In this document: positions 44,301 to 53,330 of the stretch, one piece after another
How positions within the stretch are numbered: position 1 is the stretch's first letter
Layout: each line of letters opens with the position of its first letter
NCBI RefSeq assembly: GCF_020536995.1
Contig: NC_068361.1
Location: forward strand, 107,412,989 to 107,476,988
Source: Dreissena polymorpha
Taxonomy: Eukaryota; Mollusca; Bivalvia; Myida; Dreissenidae
Direction of reading: 5' to 3'
Length of the DNA: 64,000 bases
The notes under the pieces: generated by a model
Told to the model about the DNA's origin: nothing
Databases searched by the model: none
What the model saw: only the letters and a program-made list of their open reading frames with translations
Program-made: the position numbers and the translations under genes

Positions 44301-47300
44301 TTTTTGCGAGTAATGAAATAGTGGAAAAAAAACTAGTAATATAAATGCACTTGACGTCATGAACGCTAAACCGTAGGTCAATTTATAGAACGTCTGAATA
44401 CCTGTATGCGGAAGCGCGCACCTTCCCCTGGTATACTTATAGTACAGATACGCGGATAGTATTGGAACAAAGAACGTGAAACAGTTGACTATTCACATTT
44501 GCTCATTGAACTTGAACAGACATGGCATCGAAGCCAAACATAATTAGTTTCTATTTGCCTGCAGACGGAAATAAAAATACGAAAGATAAAGTAAAGTTAA
44601 CCGTTGATTTGTATTTTGGTGACGTCGCACTCAACACACGATATCATAGCTGATTTTTTTCAATATTTGAAAACCCATTACAAATATGCCGAACTGACAC
44701 TTACACTTTGTTTTCTGACTGAACACGACACACTTATATTTGAAAACAATACCCTTATGGTCCAAGGAACTGATATATTTGTATGATTGCAGAAATAAAA
44801 TGTGTATGTTAAGTACTTTTTATTTTGTTTTAATAGTACTAAATTATTGTCCAAACGTTTGTATGTTTCCTGCAAAATTTGCGAGAATGTTTTTGATTTT
44901 GCGAGTTGGTATTAAAGCAGCTCGCAATGTTTTGCAAGTAGAAAAAAACGTTAATTTCGAGCCCTGATATGACGCACATCCAGGGGCGTAGCTACTATTT
45001 GAACTAAGGAGCGGCAGAGGAATGTCCCCAATGTCAACAACTATAGCAACACAATTAATAGATCCTAAATTAAATTTTTACTAAGTTAAGCCCTGCATTG
45101 TGTCTAAAAGAAATGACAAAGCAATTTACCCAGTATGTATAAAATGTAAGCCCTGTGCTTCGGCCCAGCGTATGGCATATTGAACAACCTGGGTAGATCC
45201 GTATCTTAAACGTGCATTGTAAAAAAATATTGTAACATAAATTTGACATTTATAACTGTAAACACTGATACAATAATAAAATCGCCTGCCATATTGGAGT
45301 TTAATCCTAACATAAATATGTTCCAAATACATATGTTATCATTATTATTATTATTTTTATTATAGTTTTATTTCTATAAGGTTCTTGCAAATTACCTTGT
45401 TGATAAAAAAGAATTTTTTGTCAATAAAATGCAATTACTTTAACCCTAAGCAGCCGAGCAATGGGGGCGCTATTATTTTGATCACTCCTTCATTTTATTG
45501 TACGATTGGGGCGCGTTTATTAGGGCGGGAGCGTTTATTAGGATAAAGACGGTAACTAGATCTAGTATGCTCATCTTTGTCGATTTAATAAGCATATATG
45601 TTCAAAACAGATATGGTGCAGTTTCCATTCACTCTTCTAAGTTTCAGCAACTTTTTATGCATGTATTTTTTGCACCTCTGTCAGTGTTGTTTTATGTACC
45701 TACATTCTACGTTACATAGGGTGGTATACTGTACGATCGGTATCAATATTATTTATGTACAGTATAAAAATAAAAGTAGTAATTTATTTCAGAACTGTTT
45801 AATTGTCGCTTTAGAAAAAAAAATGCGTAATTAATCCAGAAAAGTATAATCAGGGCTCGAATTTAACTTTTTTTTCTTCTAGCAAAAAATTGCGAGCGGC
45901 TTTAATACTAACTCGCAAAATCAAAAACATTCCCGCAAATTTTGCTGGAAACATAAATAAAAGCAAGTTTGGACATCAGGGGTCTAGCTAGGTTCAAAAT
46001 TTAGGGAGAAGTCACTTCTCCCTAAGGCAAAAATAGGGAGAAGTGGCAACTTTTTGGGGAGAAATGGTACATTTGCATCCAGGGGCTAGCTTGGCTCAAA
46101 ATTTAGGAAGATGTCACTTCTGTACAGTTGCGTAATAGATCTTAATTTTACATGTATTTTGCGGCAACTTTACGGAGAAGTGGTTTCCGTTTAGCTTTCA
46201 ATCAACTCTTTACTTGTCTTATACCCCTCATTACACCATGCCAATTATCATTAATCAGAAACAACTCTCATTTCACACTTAGGGGGACAACATTTACAAA
46301 TACAGTCACACACTTAAGTGTTCATGTTTTGTTATTGATGCATTTAACTGAATTTAAGTAATATTATTTAACATTTAACATGCTATTTATGTAATAACTG
46401 ATGAGCCTCACTACTGCTAAATTAATTTTAATAATAGAGGCTGAAATGGGTGGTGGATTTCAAAAGGCTGCATTTCATTTATAATAAGAGATGTTAAGTG
46501 TATAAAACCTACATTGTTCTTATCTGTCATTGATTGTAAATTATGCTGGTACTTTTAATTATTTTTTTCCAGTACAGGTGTATCAAATAAAACTTCAATT
46601 GTAACACAACCAGTAATGTTCATAATCTTTTACTTCCTTGTAATTTTTAAGCAATTCAACATTAAATCAAATTTATATTGTGTTACAATTTTTTTTAAAT
46701 TAAAAATTCATTTAAAATCTCATTTTACAGCAGAGATTCCAAATCTGACCTGTAAATGAGCTCCATATGTATTGACAGTGCTAGGTAACCTCTTCCCAAT
46801 TGATCATTCCTTTGTATTGTTTTAATGGGCCATTTAACTTTGCTGAAGTATAGTTATTGGTAGCCAGCACAAGGCAATTAATCAAGGCATCACCTATGAA
46901 CAATTTCAAGAACTAATAGCTCCCGACTGTTCATTTGAATGTTCAACTTTGCATGACCTGTAAATGGGGCAACTTATGGCTGAGAATTCTCCTATGTCCA
47001 ATTGTCCACATCAAATTGATTTTAATCGGTCAATGTGTGGCACAAACAAATCATTAAAAGGTTGAGAAGTTATGTGGCCTTCATGAAATTAATTAGCGAA
47101 GTTAATATTCCATGGGCGAGAAAATCACTCACTTCGCCCATTCGCAAGACCCCTGGGACATTAATTTAGTACTATTAAAACAAAATAAAATATGACATCA
47201 ACAACAAGTTTTAGTGTTAAATATTAAGTTCTTTTTCCCACTTTTCACTGTTTTTGTAGAAGGATTTAAATTTCCCTTTTTTTACCTTACTCAACTGTTA

Positions 47301-50300
47301 ACTTTGCTTTATATTTCGTATTGTTATTTCCATCAGTGGGCAAAAAAAGAAACTAGTTATTTTTCGCTTCAACGCCATGACTGTTTAAGTTTTATGTCTC
47401 TTATAATGAACATGTGTGGATAATCGACTGTTTCACGTTCTTCGTACCAATACCATCCGCATATATGTGCTAAAAGTATACCAGTCTACATACAAGGTGC
47501 GAGCTTCCGCATACGGGTATTCGGACGTTCTATAAATTGACCTGCGGTTAAGCGTTCACAATGTCGAGCGCATTTAGCAATATTACTCTTTTTTCACTAT
47601 TTCTTTACTTCGAGTGGCTTAAATCTTAACTCGCAATTGGTATTTTTCACTCGCATTTTGCGAGTGTTAATTTCGAGCCCTGGTATAATAACATCGGTTA
47701 ACTATGTAACGCTCTGCACCACAACAGACGAACGCAAACTGAATTTTACGCCGTTTATCTTCCACATTTTAACCAGATGCTTTACATCTAGGCATACATG
47801 CCAGACGTCCCGATCTCGGCAGGACAGTCCAACGTTTGGACTCTGTCCCAGCATCCCGATATGAGATGATTTGTCCCGACATTCGTTAAAAACAATATAA
47901 GGTCTTTAAGTTCCCAATAAAATTCGCTTTTCGAGCTCTTTCTGGCTAAAACTTATCATCGCTTATCCCTTTATTGCCCCAATTAACAACCCACTTCTAC
48001 TACTCGAGTGCACCAGTGTTGTTTTTGACACCTTATCAGCGATTTTATCGACAACTTATTGATTTAATCAGCATTCACACCATGGTGTTTTTATGATAGG
48101 GGTCGCAAATTGCTATCGAAAGATGTATTGTACAGAAATTAACGCCACCTGCGTTTGTATTTCATGGCCCAATCAAGTCCAACTATACTTTTATCCTGTG
48201 TATTATACAACCTAAGGTTATAAATCCTGTCAAAACACAGATTTTGTACATCAAACAAATTGAATGATGACCAATATACAGTACACTCCACGCGTTTTCC
48301 CCAAAAAACGCGCTCCCTCCGCGGGTTTTTTCTGCTAGCGAGTGTTCACGCGGCGTTGGAAGAGCGAGGTGAACTCGATAAAACGCTCGGCGTTACGCCG
48401 CGTTCGCTAATTCCCGCGGCGTGTATTACTTTAGGCTAGTCGGTAAATGCAGACACTTTCCGTTCTTATCAGTGATCGCCGCGCAACGCCGCGTTAGCAG
48501 TGTGCTACTGGGCATGCCAAAAAATAAAAACATTGTTATAATAAATTGTTTAAATACTGTAGTACATGTATAAAAAAGATAATTGTATAGAAAATTAATA
48601 CGTATAAAAATTATGTTTTTTAATTCACAGGTACGTCTACGATATGAATTAGTCTAATATAATACATTTGACAAATTAATATTTAAATCATAACACATAT
48701 GACACAAGAATAAATGTTCCGTAAAATTTCCAAATGAGAATAATAATTCGTAATCCGAAACACACTACGATTTTTAATTGTTAACACGACGTTTACAAAT
48801 GCTTCCAATATACAGTCATGTATATTTCCCGACAAAAGCGCGCGAAAATTATGCTGCAATGTACATGGTCAAGGTACAATGTATACTCCTGCAAAGCGTG
48901 CGTGTATTGATTTTTTTATACAAACTTTGTAGCGCAGAGAACATTGAATTTTGTTGATTTCGGTTAAAAGTTTCTTTGGTATTTATTAACGAAATTATAT
49001 CGCGAAAAAGTTGATATTTCCTCTAAAATAATTTCAAATCGAACACGCCGAATCTTTATCGTTACGGTATTTTAGTAGAGTAATTATTTTAACACTAATT
49101 GTATAGTAAACTGATTAAAGAAGACATCTGGGCGGAACTGGATTTTAAGTGTTTGACGTTATGAAAACACGCAAAGCTTGTCTACTGACCTATTGTGTAG
49201 ACTGCTGTCTGCGGTGTTTTGACAAAAGGGATTAACATGTGTGAATGTCACTCTGCCGATTTGGTCCATAATTACTGGTAAACATTGTTTAGAATGTCGA
49301 CGCAACAAGAATACAAATGTGAATATTAAATGCAATTATCAACTCAATAGTTACCACCTTTTAGCAATCAATGGAATAACCTACAAACAAAGAGAAAATC
49401 AATGCATTAGCGAGCAGAGAATTGACTTTATTCCGACAATTAAAACCATTCCTTATGCATTCGTTGAACGTGTTTACTTGAGTAAGTTATGCCTGTAGAC
49501 AGGAAGCGGCTTTTCTTTGATTACGTCAAACTGTCAATTCACACAGATTTGCGAGATTTTTAGGGTCCTTGGTCATTTGTATACATGTTCAGTATAGAAA
49601 ATCACCTGCTAACATGAAAACTTTGGATTAAATTATCAAAATAAAAACAATGTTGCAAACTGTGTTTATACTAATTGGTAAGTATTAGTTAAAAGACGAC
49701 GTTTTGTGTGTCGTAAATCAACGAGTTTTCTATACAACAACAACTACTTCTACAACCACGTCGGGATCGATCTATCTTGGTTGGTTTTTTTTATTGTAAA
49801 TCTTATACTACATGTACATGTAATAAATGTAATTTTATTTGAAAATCAGGAAGTCAAACAAAATTAAATTGATCGTTATCTCGTAAAACGCGGAGTTTCC
49901 CCCGCGTTGCCAACGCCGAGGGCCGCCGCGTTGGCTTATCAGTTTTGCCGATCGTTAACCGCCGCGTCCAAAATCATGCAAACGCCGCGTATAGCGGGAT
50001 TTTCTTAATCTCCCTCCAGGTCGAAACCCGCGGAGTATGGAGGGAAATTGGGGGAAAACGCGTGGAGTGTACTGTATATTGATGTTTCTCACAAATTACC
50101 TTTCGTTTGCAATTGATTTTCAGAAAATAGTTTGTACATATTGCATCAATCTAAATTTAGAGTCAATTTACGATTGGTTGAATAAGAACAGTGCTCGATG
50201 CACTCACATCGTGTCACGTGTTTTACATATGTTCAAGGGGGTATCCCTGTAACAATTGGATGTCAAATCGAGGCATACGGGGATACCCGTCGATTTAATT

Positions 50301-52373
50301 TATGGAGTGTGTTTACTTCCGGAAAATGGAGAGCATCTGTGTTCACGTAATTCTGAACACATTTATCGTCAAGATTGGGCCAGTCATTGAAATTTAGATG
50401 TAAATCTACAAGCAAGTGGGGCTAGTAATATGGGAATTTGAACTAGCCCGAGTCAGATTTTACTAGCCCAAACATTTTTGTTAAAAATGCAGATAAACAT
50501 AACATAAAACATCCAAAGAAGCATTTATTTATTCAATCTTTAGAACACAATACAACTCTCTTATTAATTTCATCCTCGTCCAAGTCAGCTTCCTCTTCAT
50601 CTGAGCCAGCCTCTTTCGGATCCTGAAATAAGAAGAAATTAATTTCACACACGGATTTCAATTTAATCACAATTATAAATATATACATTAAGTTTAGGTA
50701 AAAAATTAGCAGAAATGTATCCCATATATCCATGTGAAAGAGAGAGCAAACCTGAACCACCAGAAAATATATAAGCAATTTAGTGCTAGGTTATTCTACA
50801 AAAAGCCAGTTGACAAATGCGTCAATCACACTAACCTCAGATTTGCATTCCTCAACGACGTACTTCAATGACAACTGTTCGGCCATTACTCTCTGTGTCC
50901 CGAACGAAACGCAAAAGATTTATTTTACATAATAATAATCCGGGAACCACAAAACCATGCGCTTTATGCGCAGTAATCCAATTATCGGCTGATTGCCCAG
51001 CACCTGCGCGCAGTGTGTTAAAACAAAAGCAGCTGTTGATTTAAGCGGCTCAAAACTTCGTTTACAAATATTGAAAATGAAATTCAACTTGTTTTGTTAA
51101 ATGAATTGTACAAGCACGTCGGGCTTGTAATATTGGATTTCCTACAAGCCCGAATTTAAAAAAACTAGTTTTTTGCTGTCGGACTAGTGCGAATTTCGAC
51201 GACTGTTGGGCAGAACTTTAGAGTTTTTGTAAGTAATATACTGACTGTTGAGTATATATAACAGGTGGAATAATTGATCGTTTTAGGTGTCCTGCTTTTT
51301 GGTAAAATGTTCCGACAATTTTTTATGGAAAGTCCCGATTTGGACCTGAAAAATTCTGGCATGTATGCATCTAGGCCGTGTTATCGATTTATATCTACAC
51401 AGCGAGCGAATCGAGAGATATTGAAAATTTGAATAGTGGTTGGATTTAAATTGTTCAGGCGTGCAAAATTCAAAGTGTAATTACATAATTTTTACGGAAC
51501 ATTATTGAGAAATGATTTATCTACATAGGTATGTAAATATTATTGCAATCCGTTGAAATTAAGTGTCAGATATCGGGGCATGAAAGTTGCGCACAAAATC
51601 CTTGCCCAACAATATAGACAAAGAAGGAACAAATTCCATCATTAATTGAATGGTTCCACCGTTGTACGCTCCAAATATTACCAATATAAAAAGTAGCTTA
51701 ATATTTGAGAGTGTCAACAGGTTGGACTACAATAAGATATATACGAAAATAATTTTGGGCAAGTAGTATTTCTGCTAGGACGAGTTGTCCAATAAACATG
51801 GGGCAAGCTGACATTAGTTTTGGGGCTTATATTATAGTCCTGGACAGAGTTGTCTTACACCCAAACAAACAACACCAATCTCCCAATTTTAGTCGAAACC
51901 AAGCAATTTTTCCCAAGACCTAGTCAAGCCCCATTCATAAATTTGGAAAAAAATATCCTATGCACTTACATCTCAATTATGTGGTTATTATTAAATTTGA
52001 TGACCATTTTTATAAAATCACTATGCTTTTGGCTAAAGTTAAGCCAAACGTGGTCCAAAAGGATAAATCAAGGTCATACTATGAACATTGTTCATCAAAT
52101 AAAATCATTTACAAATTAAATCCAAACAACAATAATTAATACTTACATTATAGATTTCATTTCAGTATTGTAATGCGTCTGCCATGTTTTCAATTGTTTA
52201 TATTCAACTGGGTCTATAGGTGTTGGCTTTCTTACTTTGAAAATTTTGGTTTTTGCTTTTGGAACAAATCGTGGTTTTCTAAACCGTACAAATTGCAAAT
52301 TTAATCCATCACGTATTCTAAGAAAATTTATAGCCGTCGATCTGCAATTCCCTGTAAGTTTTATGGATGACAT
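35217..52373 (-). CDS. MRPS26: mitochondrial small ribosomal subunit protein mS26
   Basis: Four minus-strand exons splice in phase to a 215-aa protein (human MRPS26 has 205): 52373-52147, 41990-41856, 41333-41210 and 35378-35217. It starts at ATG with a basic, likely mitochondrial-targeting N-terminus. The block RKPTPIDPVEYKQLKTW matches the family's PAVDPAEFFVLTERY region. A long charged coiled coil follows (EAEWNQKEAMLSERMQRLV, QEEYERLEMKERAKVK). The end is the conserved ITEENLDSKLDSLLD...YDYAL segment, corresponding to ITRENLEARIEEALD...YNWAV in vertebrates. mS26 is a metazoan-type protein of the mitoribosome small subunit. All three junctions keep phase (2, 2, 0). Intron 3 uses a GC donor. 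Introns 1 and 3 (10,156 and 5,831 nt) hold most of the local transposons; the reading frame is untouched. AATAAA follows at 35161-35166. Identification rests on remembered family motifs. Confidence 0.85.
36231..36537 (+). mobile_element. short Helitron-like element in MRPS26 intron 3
   Basis: Starts AAGAGCACGGCATAATGGG. Ends with GACGAGCTGGCTATGAC and a terminal hairpin CTCGG...CCGAG. This start/end pair, common in bivalve genomes, and the lack of a target duplication suggest a non-autonomous Helitron-like element. Confidence 0.5.
37187..38519 (+). repeat. tandem-core element, about eight units of 165 bp
   Basis: Head hairpin GGGCCTGAAAGGCCC. Units near 165 bp each contain CCAAGATATCATTGGGA, ATCTTCTGACCAAGTTTCA and GAAAAATGCCCCGCCCC. 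The tail ends TGAGCACGTTGTGCTCAGG (hairpin). The inverted relative at 16929 begins with this same tail. Confidence 0.7.
38902..40154 (+). repeat. tandem-core element with two different cores, G-rich
   Basis: Starts CAAGAGCTGTCAGAGAACAGC. First core: four units near 100 bp (ATTTATTAGACGATCTTTC, then G runs of up to 17 and GGTATAATGTGGGG) at 38992-39415. Second core: three units near 180 bp (CATAATTATGACAAAATGCTTG, TTGTTTATAGGTTGGGG) at 39545-40050. Tail GACGCCGGGGTGAGTAGG with a terminal hairpin. Helitron-like plan. Confidence 0.65.
41160..41209. other. 5' end of MRPS26 intron 3
   Basis: Short intron remnant between exon 3 and the tRNA-cassette element; begins with the GC donor. Confidence 0.5.
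41210..41333 (-). CDS. MRPS26: MRPS26 exon 3
   Basis: Acceptor AACTAAAG|GGAGG. The 3' edge is GTGCAG|GCAAGT, a GC-type donor with otherwise ideal consensus. Encodes a charged coiled coil. Confidence 0.85.
41856..41990 (-). CDS. MRPS26: MRPS26 exon 2
   Basis: Acceptor CATTTTAG|GTCC; donor CTACG|GTAAGA. The first G completes a Met codon split with exon 1. Encodes FRKHCFLIEERNQEAAKL. Confidence 0.85.
42728..43043. mobile_element. probable MITE with AAGTACTGG-type ends
   Basis: Left AAGTACCTGTACCAGC and the inverse of right AAGTACTGGAAAACAGC. CCCAATTGGG/AATTGGGAAA words repeat throughout. No clean target duplication seen, so boundaries are tentative. Confidence 0.4.
43809..45555. mobile_element. 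DNA transposon with GTCTTTATCC ends, hosts a hAT copy
   Basis: Left TTTACC(TACT)GTCTTTATCC, then TTATAAACGCGCCCGGGCGCG. Right, inverted, TTACCGTCTTTATCC, then TAATAAACGC. The interior (43860-45440) is AT-rich with no transposase and contains the full hAT-like copy 44217-44966. At about 44983 CAGGGGCGTAGCTAC looks like the start of another hAT whose end I cannot find. Confidence 0.5.
44217..44966. mobile_element. CAGGGCTCGAA hAT-like element, 750-bp copy
   Basis: Both ends match the family consensus and a perfect 5-bp repeat ATATG flanks it (44212-44216, 44967-44971). Inverted relative to the copy at 9602. It shows the uninterrupted length of the family and serves as reference for the nested copies. 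Confidence 0.85.
45851..47682. mobile_element. CAGGGCTCGAA hAT-like element carrying another hAT
   Basis: Family ends at both sides, flanked by GTATAAT (45844-45850, 47683-47689), here 7 bp. It is split by the element 45977-47155. The remaining halves add up to about 650 bp and match the 9602 family throughout. Confidence 0.82.
45977..47155. mobile_element. hAT-like element with CAGGGGTCT ends, nested
   Basis: Ends CAGGGGTCTAGC and the inverse of CAGGGGTCTTGC, with a perfect 6-bp repeat GGACAT (45971-45976, 47156-47161). The head (CTAGGTTCAAAATTTAGG and GGAGAAGTCACTT) is partly repeated at 46078-46115, as if a second copy of the end were present. No transposase frame. Confidence 0.78.
48279..50074. 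mobile_element. TA-flanked element with CpG-rich subterminal repeats
   Basis: Ends CAGTACACTCCACGCGTTTT and its inverse (24 matching bases), flanked by TA; CAGT starts and TA targets are typical of Tc1/mariner-type elements. The first and last 200 bp are packed with AACGCCGCGT-like words in both orientations (48300-48510, 49880-50050), strikingly CpG-rich against the AT-rich surroundings. The central 1.3 kb has no transposase frame. Non-autonomous; superfamily inferred from the ends only. Confidence 0.75.
50381..51205 (-). mobile_element. 825-bp hAT-like element carrying a two-exon micro-gene
   Basis: Ends CAGTCATTGAAATT and the inverse of CAGTCGTCGAAATT, flanked by TTGGGC (50375-50380, 51206-51211). 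Each end has a similar subterminal hairpin, GGGCTAGTAAT...ACTAGCCC on the left and GGGCTTGTAAT...ACAAGCCC on the right. Inside is a small spliced minus-strand gene. The 6-bp repeat and CAG end suggest a hAT relative. Confidence 0.68.
50533..50886 (-). CDS. 46-aa acidic micro-gene inside a transposon, two exons
   Basis: Exon 1 50886-50836 (17 codons, MAEQLSLKYVVEECKSE) ends GAG|GTTAGT. Exon 2 50622-50533 starts after TTATTTCAG, encodes 29 residues including AGSDEEEADLDEDEINKR, and ends in TGA. Both junctions are phase 0. AATAAA (50528-50533) overlaps the stop codon. The product is 46 aa, strongly acidic in its middle, with no recognised domain. It may be the first exons of a transposase left in a deletion derivative, a captured host gene start, or a real small protein. 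An intact ORF, splice sites and poly(A) signal in so short an element are unusual. Confidence 0.45.
51376..52140. other. MRPS26 intron 1, 5' part, no feature seen
   Basis: Unique-looking AT-rich intron sequence between the hAT duplication and exon 1. Confidence 0.4.
52147..52373 (-). CDS. MRPS26: MRPS26 exon 1
   Basis: Starts at ATG 52371-52373 and ends ATAAT|GTAAGT (donor 52146-52141). 75 codons plus 2 nt. Contains the targeting region and the DPVEY block. Confidence 0.85.
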
Positions 52374-52428
52374 TGTTATATACGTTTAAAATATTAAATA
52401 AATAAATAAATCATGATGCACATTGGTT

Positions 52429-52443
52429 CTAACTCGCCATCTT
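52429..52443 (-). promoter_or_regulatory. MRPS26: YY1-like AAGATGGCGAG element and three-codon uORF
   Basis: On the minus strand, 56-70 nt upstream of the start codon, AAGATGGCG matches the YY1 core found in many metazoan ribosomal and mitochondrial gene promoters or 5' UTRs. The same ATG opens a micro-ORF of Met-Ala-Ser followed by TAG. ATTGG (CCAAT) words lie a little further upstream at about 52481-52512. Role inferred. Confidence 0.4.
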
Positions 52444-52822
52444 GTTTACAGCGCCCAAATTACTTACTATTGCACCATTTAATTGGTCAACTAATGTGCA
52501 AGCGACCAATCAGTGTGATGCTTGTATCAAACTTGAGAAAGGCTACACTACACATGGCTTAATTTCGGCTTCTTTTCATAATTTTTTAGTTTACACTAAA
52601 TAATATGATTATAGGTGCTACCTAATTTACGGGCAAAAGCTTTTTTGATAACCATGTATTTTTAATAAATATATGGACATGATTGTGTTCAAAATATTAT
52701 AATTGTTGCAATAATTAAGTAATGCATCCAAAAAAATCAATCTTAAAACGAGTTACATGTTCCAAGCTTAAAGATCTAGCATCTTATTTTATTTATTTTT
52801 TTCTAACCACAGGAATTTATAG

Positions 52823-53036
52823 CTGGTTCGGTGTCTGTGGTATAGTGGATGGAGTGTCTGCTAACTGGCTTAGTCACTGGGAGGTCTCTGTATTGATCCC
52901 TTGGGTAATTTATACCAAATTATGCGACTATCGACCGCTAACTCATATTGTGCGTATTTGGTATAAATTATAATAATAATAATGTTTAATAAATACGCAC
53001 AATATCTATGAGTTAGCGGTCGATAGTCGCATAATT
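52823..53036 (+). repeat. tRNA-like SINE remnant plus 42-bp-arm hairpin
   Basis: 52823-52905 resembles a tRNA-derived SINE head (GGTGTCTGTGGTATAGTGG as A-box region, ATTGATCCC as decayed B box). It is followed by a near-perfect foldback: ATTATGCGACTATCGACC and beyond (52918-52959) pairs with 52994-53036, separated by an ATA-rich loop. Confidence 0.55.
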
Positions 53037-53099
53037 CGGTAAAAATAATAATAATAATAATGTTCAATGTCAAATATCTCTAAAAGCAACAGACGTAAG

Positions 53100-53330
53100 G
53101 TGTCTTCTGATTGGCTAACACTCAAGGGTCGGTGAAAATTGTACGTCGAAGTACATTACTCGTTCTACCTGTAGGTCTTGTAGACTTTCGACGCCATGGT
53201 ACGTCATATAGACACTAAGTACTGGTCCTACCCAGGAAACAGTTAGTGCCATCAAATGTCTCAATTCAACTTGACAGCTTGCTAAAGCAGTTGCATTTAG
53301 CATACTGTGCACTGATTTAACATAATCAAA
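53100..53330 (-). repeat. SINE-like 3' segment
   Basis: Minus-strand sequence with CCTGGGTAGGACCAGTAC and TTAGTGTCTATATGACG, wording I associate with bivalve tRNA-SINE 3' parts. Decayed; boundaries uncertain. Confidence 0.35.

Larger units (their letters stand above)
47793..51367. mobile_element. hAT transposon, CATACATGCC family, copy 2 with two nested insertions
   Basis: Ends identical to copy 1, with a perfect 8-bp duplication CATCTAGG (47785-47792, 51368-51375). Lies in MRPS26 intron 1. Contains a TA-flanked element (48279-50074) and an 825-bp element (50381-51205). Its own sequence, about 950 bp, has no intact transposase. Confidence 0.87.
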
